Shown: in pieces, positions 1 to 12,084 of the stretch
How positions within the stretch are numbered: position 1 is the first letter of the stretch
How the letters are laid out: each line of letters opens with the position of its first letter
Assembly: GCA_022605405.1 (NCBI GenBank)
Contig: JABYQQ010000005.1
Coordinates: forward strand, 2,931,971 to 2,995,970
From: Earliella scabrosa
Taxonomy: Eukaryota; Basidiomycota; Agaricomycetes; Polyporales; Polyporaceae
DNA: 64,000 nt
Direction of reading: 5' to 3'
The notes under the pieces: generated by a model
The model's input: only the letters and a program-made list of their open reading frames with translations
Database searches by the model: none
What the model was told of the DNA's origin: nothing
Translations under genes and position numbers: made by a program

Positions 1-2465
1 GATGTTATGTGTCGGATGGGATCCCTGTGCAATGCCGCCCCGCGGCGTCCTATTAACACACTATATATACGACGATACGAGCAGAGAGAGCTGACAGTGG
101 CTGGGTCATCATCATAGATGGCACGCTCAATGAGCTTGATTTGCTCGAGCCTCCCGTCTGGGGCCCACGTTACCGACTTCCTGGGCTTTCCCGCCTTGTT
201 CAGCCCCAACGACGCTGGCGCAGACAGGCTGGTAGCGGCGGACTGCCCGGCACCAGACGAGCTTGGGAGCAGACCAGGAGGCGGTGTCGACGTCGATGCT
301 GTTACCGAAGAGCCAGCAGGGGACCCGTACGACTTGAGCAGCTCCTCGAACGGATTGATCGACGACGGCTGCGCAACGTTCGGATCGGGCTCTTTCTTCA
401 CAGGCGCGGGGGGTGCTGGTGTAATCTTCTTGAAGCTGGGCATCTCCTTCTTGGTCGGTTTCGGCTTCGAGAAGAAGGACGAGTCCGACTTCGCGTCCTT
501 GACCACCGGTTTCGCCTCCTTCTTGACCGCGACGGCCTTGGGCGTAGTCGCGCTGGGACCAGGAACGGCCGCTTTCTTGACCGGGGGCGCGCCCTTGACC
601 GACGTTGGCTCTGCTCTGCGCTTCTTGCCTTTCGGGTCTGGTATTGGTAGGTTCGCCGTCAATACGCGGGAGCCGTCAGAGCGCGGACTGGCATGACTCA
701 CCCTCGGCATTTTCGGTGTCCATTTTCTCGGACACCTCGCTGTTGAGCATTTTCCGCCACTTTCGTTCGAGGTTCGATGCCATGTCCTTGATCGCTGATT
801 GTTTTTTGGGTTTTCGGAGCACATGCAAAAAGCAGTAGTTAGATACATGTAGTATAACGACGACGACGGGCACGAGCACGAGCACGGATCGCTTTCTACG
901 GGTTCAATGGGTATATGCGTCAAGTTCTTGCGTGGTTTGCTCTCTTGGCAGCACTCATTTCGCCCGTAGGACCGGCACGGGCCGTTTCTCGACATCATAA
1001 ACTTCAACTCACCCGGAGTAGGAGGGTCCTTCATCAGCCGCATGATCAACTTCCCCAGCTTCGATGCCTTCAACTTGTCGATGTTCAGTGGTAGGCGGTC
1101 GATGATCTGAACCCCATCGTCATCGTCAACGTCCCGCCTCTCGCACGACATCTGTACGCATCCAGTCAACTCACGTGAAGTATGGGCATGATCGTCTCGA
1201 CCAGCTGCGACTCGTTTCTTCCAACAAACGCCAACTTCAGCCACTCGCGGGTGATATCCATGGCTATCGGGTTGTCGACCCATGCGCGGAAGTAGTGATT
1301 GCCGGCATTGTCCCTAATCTTGGTCAGTACCTCGAGCCGAGTGGAGGTCTCAACATCGGCGATGCCATAATCCTCAAGGAGATTGACGAGCTGCGAAACT
1401 GCGCCAGCACCGGTGAACGACGTTGGCTGGATGAGCGGCTTGACGTCTCGATTGAGCTCTACTCTTCTCTGTTCGGCCGAGACCTTTGGCGTGGGCGCAG
1501 GGGCCGGAGACGGTGCAGGCGGCGTCGTTGAGGATGTCGACTGTGGTGGAGATGATTGGGATAGTGAAGAAGGGCCTGCCTGCTGTGCGGGCACGCCGTA
1601 GAACGACGACGGTGGGATGCCGGTGTAGAAAGGGCTTGTGGAGAAGTGAAGAACGGAAGGGGATAATGTACCTTGATGCTGCTGCTGCTGTTGTTGTGGA
1701 GGGGAATGTGAGTGATGCCGGGGAAGTGAGATGGAATGCTGCTGATGAGATTGCTGGAAATGCGTGGGACTGTGGACGTATGAGGGGTTGATAGATAATG
1801 CGGGTGAATGCGACTGTTGCTGGTATGGATACTGCATGCGAGACTGGGGTTGTGATGATAGGAAGGCTTGTTGGTACTGAGGTGGGGGGCTTGAGGCGGA
1901 ACCGTTCATCGTCGTCAGCGCGGGACTAGCGATCTGGTAAGTGGCTTATGGGCATGCGACAACGGACTACGCACTCGATGACCATGGCATTCGACGACTG
2001 TGACTGCGACTGCGAGGGGGCGGAGGTGCTGGTGGCTCCATTGAGGGAAGAGTAGCTGGAGAGGGGCAGCTGCTGGGTGGATGTTGACGGCCAGCTGTAC
2101 TGGAGGGTGTTGAAGGGCGCAGCGGCGGCCGCGAGGTAGAGTTGGGGCGGAATGTAGAAGGTGGTCGCGGGGGAGTTCGTGGACGGCGTGGGCGTGCTGG
2201 AGACTGGGGGACGGGGACGGGGAGAGGGATGAGCGTGGGCTTGGGATTGGGCAAACGCGTCGCCAGTGGCGGGCGTCTGTTGGAGGAGAGTGTTGTGCTC
2301 ACCCTGAATGTCTCCGAGCCCGAGCAGGTCGTTTAGCTGCGCGGCGGCGCTGGCAGTCTCCTTCCAGTCGTCCGCTGTGGCCGACGACCTCTCGTCGTGG
2401 ACGGACTGCATTTCCGGGATTACTTGTGGCTGCTGTGACCACGCTGCTGCATTCGAGTATTCCAT
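1..2465 (-). CDS. PNUTS/Ppn1-like protein with TFIIS N-terminal domain (3' part outside window)
   Basis: Multi-exon minus-strand gene running off the left edge. The chosen ATG at 2465 begins MEYSNAAAWSQQPQ; it is followed by a long Gln/Ser/Pro-rich region (about 2460-1480). A helical TFIIS N-terminal (LW) type domain is spread over 1480-700, with pieces such as VNLLEDYGI, IDRLPLNIDKLKASKLGKL and LERKWRKML. A basic linker follows, then an RVxF-type PP1-docking motif KSVTW with the adjoining LEQIKLIERAIYDDDP near 100-190. That order (TFIIS-N, then KSVTW) matches PNUTS and fission-yeast Ppn1, which anchor phosphatase PP1 to the cleavage/polyadenylation machinery and regulate transcription termination. 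Introns with clear borders lie near 1910-1965, 1011-1165 and 703-800. Function is inferred from domain order. Upstream non-ATG extension of the frame was not used. Confidence 0.7.
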
Positions 2466-3234
2466 CCGCAACCGCGACGACTCTTTTTGCACAGGACGCT
2501 CTTAGGCGATTACTGCAAAACTACGGGCTTATTTCTGTGCACAGCGAGACGGAAGGGAGGACAGGAGAGCTGCAGTCGACCGCCAAATCGTCGATGTCAC
2601 CTTGCCAGGACTTTCAAGGCGATGTTCGCCGTTCGTGATGATGGTCAGAGGTTGGGCTGAGAGGCCGCCTTTCGCTCTCCGCTTTCAACTCCTCCCCGGG
2701 CCAAACAGGGCATGCATTCCCACGGCTTTGGGCCCAGACAATATTTGCACCGCCCGGTCCGCGCGGTTAATTGCACCCTACGCGCTGCCCTCCTGCATGT
2801 GTTCCCCTTCAGACTACGTACTTATCCGTCGACCTTAGCATCGCATCGCATCTGGGAGTCTGAGCTGAGTCTGATTGCAGGTGCTCATATATGGGACCGG
2901 AGAAACTCGATTATCGGATTTGAAAAGGGCGCGATACTAGTCCCGGAAAAGGGCGATAATGACAGATGGCCACATGGGAAAACAATAAGCGGATGATAGG
3001 CACGATTAGAGCCGGTTTCTAATGGGGTTTGTAGCCGAACAAACAGTCAATTGAACCAAACAAGAACAACGCCTAGCCCTATCACTACTTCATCAACAAA
3101 GTTTTCAACGTCGCCTTACCCCCTTTCAACCCTCTTCTTACTCCCGCAGTATACGAGGCGCGTCGCGTCGCGTGTACAAAGGCCATATCCCCCGGTTCTT
3201 CGTCCCCCCTGCTTGCCCCCTGCGGCCAACAAAC
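2466..3234. other. Intergenic region between divergent genes
   Basis: About 770 bases between the starts of the PNUTS-like gene (-) and the HMG-box gene (+). It must hold both promoters. Pyrimidine-rich stretches lie just before the HMG-box start. No further gene is visible. Confidence 0.5.
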
Positions 3235-4168
3235 ATGACTCCGGAAAGCTATGCGCAGTTTGAGTATCACAAGATGCAGGTTCGTCGTCGACGTCGCGCG
3301 CTGTTCCCGTTCTCACCATGGCCCCTGTAGCTCATTGGCACACTCGGCCAAGTCGCGACCACTATGAGGGAGTGCGCTAGCGTCGCCGAACAATTCGCTC
3401 AAATCGTTGGCAACTTCTCCTTCAATGGCAACCCTCCCCCTTTCCCCGCCCTCGCGAATGGGCAGTACCCCATGCCCATCCCGCCCTCCCTTCCCGCTGC
3501 GGAGGAGACGGGGAAGAAGCGCAAGTCGCGCGGCGGTGATGATGCGGACGGCAAACGCAAGAAGAAGCTGAAGGATCCCAACGCACCGAAACGCCCTCCC
3601 TCCTCGTATCTCCTCTTCCAGAACGACGTCCGCAACGAGCTAAAGGCGAAGAACCCGGGCATGCCCAATAACGAACTATTGGGCGTCATCTCCAAGCTGT
3701 GGGCGGAGATGCCGCAAGAACAGAAAGACGTATGTCCTCTGTGTTGTCGTTATATGCGTCGCTTGACTCCTTGTTTGAAGGCATACGAGGCACGCAACCG
3801 GGCTGCTAAGGAGGAGTGGCTTTCCAAGAAAGCGGTTTATGAGTCCGGCAAGGGTGTAATAGCACCACCTGTACCGGTAAGCTGCTGTTCCGCAGGTTCA
3901 GAAGGTCTTCGAACTCACCTTGTGCGTCCAGAACGTCCTCCCTCCTGTTGCCGTTGCCCCAATTCCTGCCAAGCCTCCCGTCGTCGCTCCCGTCGCCGAG
4001 ACATCATCGTCAGAGGAATCCACCGTCGAGGAAGATGACACCGAAGAGTCCAGCTCCGATGACGACGCGACAGCCGCTCCTCCTCCGAAGAAGTCGAAGA
4101 AGGAGGCTGCCGCGACCGCGAAGGATGAGGTGAAGAAGGAAAAGAAGCATAAGAAGGCTAAGGCTTGA
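3235..4168 (+). CDS. HMG-box DNA-binding protein with acidic/lysine-rich tail
   Basis: Start MTPESYAQFEYHKMQ at 3235, followed by an intron. The central part is a canonical HMG box: KDPNAPKRPPSSYLLFQ, then NELLGVISKLWAEMPQEQKD, an intron at about 3730-3780, and AYEARNRAAKEEW. The box is preceded by a basic Lys/Arg cluster. The C-terminus (4000-4168) has a Ser/Glu/Asp-rich stretch followed by Lys-rich KKSKKEAAATAKDEVKKEKKHKKAKA. HMG boxes bend DNA and act in chromatin; the single box with basic flanks and an acidic stretch recalls Nhp6/Hmo1-type architectural proteins. The exact ortholog is not assigned. The last exon begins after an intron near 3875-3935. Confidence 0.8.
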
Positions 4169-4928
4169 AAGTTGCTTGGACCTTGACCGTGTATGTATGA
4201 ACTCCATGACTTATGCTTGTTGCTTCTTGTCTGCGTGTTCTGGGGCGGGGTGACCATGGGCCTCGAAAGTAGGATAGTATTGCGGTATGCGTGTAATTTG
4301 TGATGATACCTCGATGCACGATCTCGTTCTTGATCCCGAGTCCCGCCCTTCAGCGCGCCGCCCAGTCTGCTCGCAATCTGAACTCAGGAAAGGCGATGGG
4401 GCTGCGATTGTGGGCGAGCATGGGAAGCCATGAAGATGGGTGTTGGAGAGAACGTGAGATGGCGCCCGCGCGGTGGAGGAGAGCCCGCGCTCGCGAGGCT
4501 GTTCCTATCCGGCCACCACACGTTCCTGATATCCCGCGAGAACCAGCGAAGTGCGAGTTCCCGTAGCAGCCAGTTGCTCTCGGTATTTGGACTCGCGCGT
4601 GCTCGGCCGTTCCACGTACGCCTGCGCAGCGGGCCAAAACAGCTGCGCCCTGTGCCTGCGCCCCGCACCGCCCCGTGCCAGGCTGCTGCTGTCTGCTGCC
4701 CGCTCGATTGTCCTCGAGGGCAGTAGTCGTTGGCAGACGTAACGACCACATAAGCGTGTGCAGTCAGTTGAGCAGTGCACCTGTCCGAATGCAGTGGGCA
4801 ATGGCGATTGCTTACCCCTGCCGGACGTGTCCCGGCCCACGGCCAGCCAAGTGCCGAGCCTATATATAAGGAGTCAGCGACCCCCCATCGCTGTTCCTAC
4901 CCCTACGCTTTATCGCAGTCCGCCATCG
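4169..4928. other. Intergenic region, HMG-box gene to WW-domain gene
   Basis: GC-rich spacer with overlapping open frames on both strands that show no recognisable domain and look like composition artefacts. Its distal end holds the promoter of the WW-domain gene. Confidence 0.4.
4861..4870 (+). promoter_or_regulatory. TATA box of WW-domain gene
   Basis: TATATATAAG lies 59 bases before the ATG at 4929, a normal spacing for a fungal core promoter with a short leader. Confidence 0.6.
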
Positions 4929-5893
4929 ATGTCTCACCCGCCGCCCTACACACCCAACAGCAACTACCCGCCCAACCCCGACAAACGGCCCCTCCCCCAC
5001 GGCTGGGTCGAGCGGTACGATGAGAAGTGCGTCTTGCCCCTCGGTCGCGTGCGATGCGAGTCAGATACTGACGGATCGCTTATCCGCCCACAGCTACCGG
5101 ACTTGGTGCGTTCATGCTCATCGGATGGGGAACTGCGGAGGGTAGTGTGCTCATGCAGGATGTGGGATGGATAGGTTCTACGTGAATACGCTCGAAAACC
5201 CTCCCCGTTCATCATGGGCGCACCCACTCGGACCCCCGCCTCCCGCTGGGCCTCCAAGCGGCTACGCGCCTCCGTCTGGTCCGCCCCCGCCCAATCACTC
5301 CTATAGCCCCTCCCCGTACCCGCAAGGCGGGTACACGCAGGGCTACGGCCAGCCCCCGCCCCAGCACTGGGGTCCCTCTCCCCCTCCTCCCGGTCCTGGC
5401 TACTACGGTGGGTCCCCGCCCCCGCCGGGCGGCTACGGAGGCTATGGGCAGCCACCTCCCGACAACCGGGGTAAGTGCGCTGATGTATCATGGAAACCTG
5501 GGAAGGGAAGGCGCTGACAGATGGGGTTCGGGATGCTCTTTAGGCTGGTTCGGATCGAATAGTCCACAGCCAGTTGTCGTCCAACAGGCAGCGCCCAAGA
5601 AGTCGGGGCCTGGCATGGGAACCGCCCTTCTAGCTGGTGCGTGGTCTGATACGATGCGACCGCAATGGGTGCGATCCTGACCTGAAACGTGCGACCAGGT
5701 GGTGCTGGCTTGGTGGGAGGCGCCTTGCTCATGGATGCTATCAACGACTCGCAGGAAGATGCCTACCGTGAAGGTGCGTGGTCGCGCTTGTGGGTCCGCT
5801 GACCTTTTGCTGACTGGCAACGTGTGTGTAGGTTACGAGCAGGGCTACGACAACGGCTTCGATAATGGCGAAGACTTCGGTGGCGATTTCTAA
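4929..5893 (+). CDS. WW-domain, proline/glycine-rich protein
   Basis: Starts MSHPPPYTPNSNYPP. A WW domain follows: LPHGWVERYDEK, an intron near 5030-5090, then the second strand ending FYVNTLENPPRSSWAHP. The domain is therefore at about residues 20-50. It binds proline-rich peptides. After it comes a long Pro/Gly/Tyr-rich region (PPPPAGPPSGYAPPSG, GGYGGYGQPPP), then a short glycine-rich hydrophobic segment (GAGLVGGALLMDAI), and a C-terminus YEQGYDNGFDNGEDFGGDF. The protein could bind its own PPxY-like tail or partners. Introns near 5472-5544, 5637-5698 and 5775-5831 have GT..AG borders. Specific role unknown. Confidence 0.8.
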
Positions 5894-6066
5894 TCCTTCT
5901 CGGTCCCATTCGGACAACTCTAATATCCTTCATGGGATGGTGCCCGTTCAATCTTGCTCGTTCTTCCGTGGTCTGGTCAGGTTCTTCGTGCGTCTCATTC
6001 GCGCCGTTCATGCTCCGATGTACATTAGTTCCTATCCCTTTTGTACCTCACTCCGGCGATATACCT

Positions 6067-7942
6067 TTACCCAACGTGTAGCATAAACCTGCGTGTACGT
6101 GACGGAGTGAATGGCAAGGTTCTCGGCCCGAACTGTCTGCATTGCGAAGGCTCGCACGGGCGATAAGTAGACGGTAAGACTACAAATTCAATCTGTTCGC
6201 CTGGTCTTATGATACATGGAGGCATTTGACGTACACGTCGTCTTGTCAGCTCTACGTAAGTCTGTTGGACGATAAGCTCACCGTGCACAACCCGAACTTT
6301 ATGCGAGCGGTTCGGGGTGCCCTCTGACCTTGAGTACCTCTGCAGAGCGATGATGCCGGGCTGCATGCAAGCCTTGTGGTGAAACGTTGCGAGGGTCGGG
6401 AACGGTGTGGCACTTGCGGCATCGCCAGGCGATGGATTCGAGGGTGGGCCGCTCGACATCACGGCGAACTGCATGGTGTTGTTCGTGATGTGCATGGACG
6501 TGTTGAGGTGCGAGACATCGACGCCAAGGATGGTGCACTTGTGGACTTCCTGGACGTTGATGAGGAAGCGGGTTATGAGGATTGAAGTGGCCCTAGAGGG
6601 ATCATCATGGCATTGGTGCTGTGGGAGGTGTGCAGTGATCATGGACGCACCCTTCGGTGAAGAGCATTACGTAGCAGATTGGGTCGATGTTATTGGACTC
6701 GATCTGGATGGGTATAGCGTGAGTTGAATCGTTGCATGCGCAGCGATAGGGTGTGCCACTCACTGCACGTATCCCGAACAGTAAATGCAGGATATTGAGC
6801 ATGAAAAGCGTGCTGTCGATTTATGCTAGTCAGTGCTTATGTTGCAGCCTCGACGTGCGATCGCACAACGTACCAGAAATGTATAGTGCCTATGCCAACC
6901 ATGCAAAGCGTCAGTTTGAGAGGTGTATGCGGCGCAGGACTTGCTCACTGACCATCGCGCAACAACGTTTTCCAGAACGAGGGGCGCATCCAGTCTGCCG
7001 TCCGCCGCAGAACGCCCATCCGGTATGTCTTGTACCACGTCAAGACGATGACCAGCACGTCGGCGGTCATCACTGTCGCCTGCCCGGCAATCGTCACTAT
7101 GTATAGGCGCAGTCAGCATCTTGTCCTGTGTAGCGATGAGTGCATACTTCGCATCGCGAGTGGAATTGGCAGCGTTGACCCACTCGTACATCCGAACGTG
7201 GGATGGACGCTCGCGTCGAGCCAAAGATGCTGCGCCTAATGCATACGTGATTAGCCCTCTTGGGCAAGCAACGCAGTTTGGCTGCGGAGTCTCACCCAAT
7301 GGATGGTGATGGGTATGAGGCAGAGCGTGAAGACAAATGCCGTCAGGGCCTTGTTTCGGTCACTCATTGCCCATGCTCGCAAGGCCGCAAACGCTGCAAG
7401 CGCACTGCCAGTGAGTTTCGGTCCAATTTGCACAAATGGTGTTGTGCAAGACGTACATGCGCACGAGAGGTACACCAGCGGTTGTATGATCTGTAGTACT
7501 CCGACAAGCGAGCGGCAGCTGTCGGGACCGGCCGTGAGTTGGTGACGGCACGGGGAGCTTGAGAAGATGATTATGACGCGTACCTCTGGATTTGTAAGAT
7601 GTTTGTGGGAGGTTGAGTTAGCCGTGTATGCGCAGCGGTCGAACCGCACGGGGAACGTACCCCTTCTGACATGGGGGCAAAGCCGCACAGATCCATGAGC
7701 TTGACGGATATGGGGAAGTACCTGTTGAAGAAGAAGAACACAGATCCGCTGTTCGCCTTACGCCTCCAGAAGTATGCGACCTCCTTGTCGAAGGTGATCA
7801 TGTAGTCATAGCACAGGAGTGCTGCAGAGGTTCCGGGGGTTTGAGCCGGAACTATAAACTGAGTGGAGTCGAGCTCTACCAAAAGAAGCGGTTGAACATA
7901 GGGCTTGCGCGCAGCTATGAGGAACACGGTGGTAAGCAACAA
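6067..7942 (-). CDS. DUF6533-type seven-helix membrane protein (limits approximate)
   Basis: Minus-strand exons read in order show the DUF6533 signature ALLCYDYMITFDKEVAYFWRRK followed by FFFFNRYFP (about 7820-7700). A helix near 7440-7350 reads ALAAFAALRAWAMSDRNKAL. Near 7110-6980 is a cytoplasmic segment with VLVIVLTWYKTYRMG. Then come a helix, FMLNILHLLFGIR (about 6800-6760), and SRFLINVQEV (about 6560). This is the order of the basidiomycete DUF6533 family, proteins of unknown function with a receptor-like topology. The first exon and the final codons are not certain: the exon carrying ALLCYDY begins at 7821 after a ctctgcag acceptor, and no convincing upstream ATG exon was found. Both limits are guesses. 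Confidence 0.6.
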
Positions 7943-7949
7943 GCCGCAA

Positions 7950-9486
7950 TATTAGCGACGAGGCAATTGCGTGCTTACAAGGATTTGTACAGCACCGAAA
8001 TTGGCGTACTGTCAACGTTGACATCATCATGTATGGTGAACATAGTCGGCGATGCCAGGAGTGACAATCGGAGGACCAGCAAGCAGTCCGGTGAGACCGA
8101 GTAGGAGAACATGTGGCCCAAAAGCGTTCCTGTGAAGTTATATGAGTTCAATCCCATCACTCTCTAAGTACACGATGTCATAGAGACATTACCAAATCTT
8201 CGCCGCGAAGCGAACAGTGTTGAGCCCCGGCGTCGGCTTCCTCCACCGAGCACCTCGGTGGGCGGCACATGCGGTGCAGGCAAACTGCACCTACGGCGTG
8301 TTACCGTAGTTTCGCGGTGCCAATCTGTGTGATTATAATAAAGGCGCACTCACTAGTGGCTCGGCGGGCTACCGTAGGTAAATCCGAGCGCGCTCGGAAT
8401 AACGAGAGGAGAAGATCAGTAGACAGTTCGCGGTGCACTCGATGCGCAGTCCTGCGCCAACAATCACACCGGGTGCGTACTTCGCGACTTCGGTGTTCAG
8501 ACAGGTCTGCTTCTACGTCGGCTTTCCAGCAGCTTTGGATTCCAGCGGTAACCTGTTCGCGATTCAGCGCTCAACTACAGGCAGTACAGGTGGTGATTCG
8601 TGAACTGCAACACTTCGTACTCACATGGAGCTCCGGTCAAGGTGCCAGGCGCGATAATGCGGGGAGCATGTGGGCGGGTGGGATGCCAGCATTTCAAGGG
8701 AGTTCTGAGCCAATGGCTTATGATTTACAACTCACTGTGACTCAATGACTCGGACTATCGCAGTGACGACCGCCCTTGTGCTTTCTTGACATATACATGA
8801 GTTTCCGGAGAGTTTGGCAAGTGTCAAGCTGGTCCGCCTACTACGGTACAGCGAAATTCTTGTAGTCAGCGCTAGTCAGTGACTGGTCTTGTGCGAGCGA
8901 GCGCCTGCGAGCGCTTGCTTACCGGCATCTTCCGAGCCATGTTATATGTTGTATCGCGACCTTTGGCTCTACGACACTGTACAGGACGGCCGGAATACCA
9001 CTTGTCGGCTGCTCTGACGACGCATCTTCGAATGAACATCACAAGCGCAACGGATGATATGCACATGGGTACGGGCAACAGTGTCTTGTCAAGTACGTCG
9101 CTGCGCATGTAGCAGACGACTTGGCGTCAGTATTTGAGCGGCCCCCTCAAGAGCTCCTCACAACGAGTTTTACACTCCGGTTTCGCACCGGTCTGGATTC
9201 TCCGCGGTATGAGCTTGTCTCCAGCCGAAGCTTGCAATTGATATCTGCGTCACCGCCAGTGTACTTGGTGGCATACGCCAATGACACCCCCACCGTGACG
9301 TCACTCGTCCAAATGACGTTGGCCCCCACACCCACTCGCATATAACCACGCACTCACCGTGCGTTGGCCCCAGCCTCTACCACCAACTCATCAGCTTCAC
9401 GCCTCTTCTCCCTCTTGTTAACGACAACCACCGACCGTTTCGCGACACCCTCAACGACACCCTCATATCAACCTTCGACCCTCAAC
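7950..9486. other. Unresolved stretch plus promoter of the 9.5-kb gene
   Basis: No complete gene is recognised. The minus strand has hydrophobic fragments (near 9070-9020 and 8150-8040) bordered by possible splice sites. These could be the missing first exons of the DUF6533 gene or a decayed relative, but no frame-consistent model was found. TATAA at 9341 is a candidate promoter element for the plus-strand gene starting at 9487. Confidence 0.3.
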
Positions 9487-11555
9487 ATGTCCGGACTTCC
9501 TCCGCAACTCACCACCGAACCCGGCACCCCTGCCCGGGAGTGGGCCCGTTCCACAACCACCGCAGCCTTTGCGCGCACCGAACCCGCTCCCGCCATCTCC
9601 AACCCCGGCCACGTCGATCCCGCCGGCGGCTCCATCTCATCCGCCAACGATGCACAGAAGGGTGCATTCGATCCCAGCTTCGCCGATGCTGACGTTCCCG
9701 GTGCATACCCCGTCACTCCTGGCGACTACGACCCTACCCGCCAGGCATCCCTTCAGGAGACCGCACAGGCCGCAGCCGGCCAGGCTTCGTCCTTCGTCCA
9801 GACGGCAGCGACTACCGCTGCCCAATACCTGCCCAAAGGCGTCATCGACACCGTCTCATCCTACATTCGTGAGCAATCCTGCCAGCTGTCCCACTGATCC
9901 CCGACTTACTGACGTACGTGCAGCGACGACGTCGGCCACCGCGACCATGTCCAGCGCGCGCGCCTCTGAGCACGATCACGAGCACACGACCTCCTTCCCC
10001 ACCAAGGAGCTCTCTGGCGCGTCCACCAGTGAGCGTGTAGGCGGCGTCGGTTCTCTCCCCGGGCCCGTCAAGGAGTCGGGCGTGACAAAGCTACCCGACG
10101 AGCGTGCCGACGAAGAGCGGTATGCTACCATGGCTGGCGCTGCTGCCGCCGTCGCCGGCGGCGCATACGCCCTCAAGGACCGCATCATCGGCTCTGTACC
10201 CTCGCAGGACCAGGCCAACCAGACTGCGCAGAATGCTGTTCAGGCCGCCAAGCAAACCGTACAGTCGACGGCGCAGACGGCGAAACAAGCAGGTGAGCAT
10301 TTCCAGTGTGGCTCTCGTGTGAGCACTAAATTGAACTTATGCCAATTATCCGTGTTCATGCAGTCCCCGGCGTCCAGTCGAACTCCACCGCTGTAACCGC
10401 CTCCACCCTCCCCGCGCACGAGCCGTTCGGCGCCCAGCCAGGCGATCGTTCGCTGGGGGTTGGGGCGCTCCCAGGGAACCAGAGCGAGTCGCACGTCGCC
10501 TTGCTCCCCGAGGAGTCGGCGCACCCGCAGTACGACTCGGGTCCCATCGGGACCGCCGCCCAGGTCGCGCTCAAGCCGTCCGAAGAGGAACGGGGCAATG
10601 AGGCCGCTACGGGCCAGATGCGCAATGTCGCGGGCGTGGGCGCACTCGTTGGTGGGAGGAGCGAGGAGGGCGTCGCACGGCTCCCTGACGAGCGTTCGAC
10701 AACGAACACGGGCTCACAGCAAGGCGTCGGGGCTGTCGTTGGCTCCAGGGACGAGCAGGGCAAACAGACTGTGAACGCTGTCACGGGCACCTCGAAGCCG
10801 CCTGCTCCACCCGCGAAGGACGAGAGCGCGACGAAGATGGAGGTGGGCGTGGGCGGGCACAAGGGCCAACCTAACCAGGTGAGTGCACTTTCTGGTTCAT
10901 TCGAGGGCGACCGTCTTTGAACGGACAGCGGGATGGGCACAAGCTTGCCGGGGACCCTGGGACGGGGCGGTATGCGTCCGAGGCTGCCGGTACGCAGACA
11001 GACCTGCTCCACGCGAACCTCGCGCCCCGCGTGCACGCGCTGGGGGGAGACCGTGCACGGTGGGGCAGCGTCCCTCTGGACGGCGCGCACGCGCGTGCAG
11101 AGCGCGATGAGGACGTGAGTGTCGCTGCACTACCACGGCAGGCCCGTGCACCTCGCAGCGCAGAGGTCTTCCCTTCCCTCCATACTAATGCTCGCACCCT
11201 CAACGCTGAACACCTTGACTGACCTCGATGCGCATAGGGTCCTGGATATGACACGGACTACCACCCCGCGAAGCTCCACCCGCCCACGTCGACGTCGGGC
11301 GCGGCGGATCTCACACAGCATGCGAGCGAGGGCGAGAAGAGCCTCGGCGCGACGCAGGCGGACGCAAACCGGCCGCCCGAGGCGCAGCGGCGGCCGCACT
11401 CGGGCAACTCGCCGTCGCCGTCGCAGAAGGAGCGCAAGGCGACGTTCATGGAGAAGATGAAGGGCGAGGCCAAGGTGCTGATGGGCAAGATTGAGGGCAA
11501 GCACGACAAGGTTGAGCAGGGCCAGCGCATCAAGAGGGGTGAGGCCACGGCGTGA
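9487..11555 (+). CDS. Low-complexity protein with repeated GVGxLPG...LPDER modules
   Basis: Starts MSGLPPQLTTEPGTPAREW. Exons at about 9487-9868, 9924-10291, 10364-10878, 10929-11113 and 11238-11555 join into a hydrophilic, Ala/Gly/Thr-rich protein. A module recurs at least four times: VGGVGSLPG..GVTKLPDERA, LGVGALPG..HVALLPEESA, VAGVGALVG..GVARLPDERS, QGVGAVVGSRDEQGKQT. An amphipathic Ala/Gln-rich stretch (QTAQNAVQAAKQTVQSTAQ) resembles LEA-protein helices. The C-terminus MEKMKGEAKVLMGKIEGKHDKVEQG is basic and helical and looks like the tails of fungal stress-induced proteins. A protective or stress role is an inference from composition only; no enzyme domain is visible. Confidence 0.65.
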
Positions 11556-12084
11556 GCGTGTACTGGAGTAACGAGCGTGGACGATTGTGCACCTTCGACG
11601 GACAGCAGTTGTTGATTTGTGTACGAGTACACGTGTATCCAATTGGGACTCCTTCAGGCTTCAAGTATTGTAAAAGACAGTATAATGGGCATGTTGTTTG
11701 CTCGGAATTGCAGCATTCCCACCAAGTACCGCTGATGCCATCGGTGTAGTTACATAAAACATGAGCGTGGTTTAAACTGTGACTCTCAGATGTGTGCAAA
11801 CCCTCGAAGGCTACCACCGCCAATCAAGAAGGGGACCATTGGTACATGGTAGTAGCAACTCCCGGTTTCGATCCAGGGATTTCAGGGTATCAGCAAGTAT
11901 GAACCCTGCACGCTTCCACTGCGTCGAGTAGCCGCCATACGACGAGCTCAACAACACCCAGGAACAGTATACTGCACTCACACTCGGTCAAAGCAAGGCC
12001 ACTAGAAATACAGCTTGTGTACATGGCCACTGAGACAGACGACGGAGGAGTCGAGAGAGCGTGCGATCGGTGCGACAGCAGAGG
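11556..12084. other. Intergenic region containing a tRNA gene
   Basis: Between the convergent 3' ends of the low-complexity gene (+) and SPC25 (-). Apart from the initiator tRNA at 11853-11933, nothing is recognised. Confidence 0.5.
11853..11933 (-). tRNA. Initiator tRNA-Met(CAT) with 9-nt intron
   Basis: On the minus strand, the A-box region reads ACGCAGTGGAAGCGTG. The anticodon stem CAGGG/CCCTG encloses TTCATA, a 9-nt intron (11889-11897) one base 3' of the anticodon, then A. The T-arm reads CCTGG-ATCGAAA-CCGGG. The A54 and A60 of the ATCGAAA loop, in place of TTC.., are diagnostic of eukaryotic initiator tRNA. The mature product is 72 nt before CCA addition. The acceptor stem pairs in 6 of 7 positions, with a T-T mismatch at 4-69 and a G-T pair at 1-72 instead of the usual A-U. 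A slightly degenerate copy is possible. Confidence 0.75.

Noticed and set aside
118..696. 192-codon plus-strand open frame
   Set aside because: Exact antisense of the PNUTS-like exon, which has the conserved KSVTW and IYDDDP motifs; the plus frame is low-complexity Gly/Ala/Phe text.
8872..9112. Minus-strand hydrophobic frame as a separate membrane-protein gene
   Set aside because: Only one helix-like stretch, no family signature, and no phase-consistent exons downstream.
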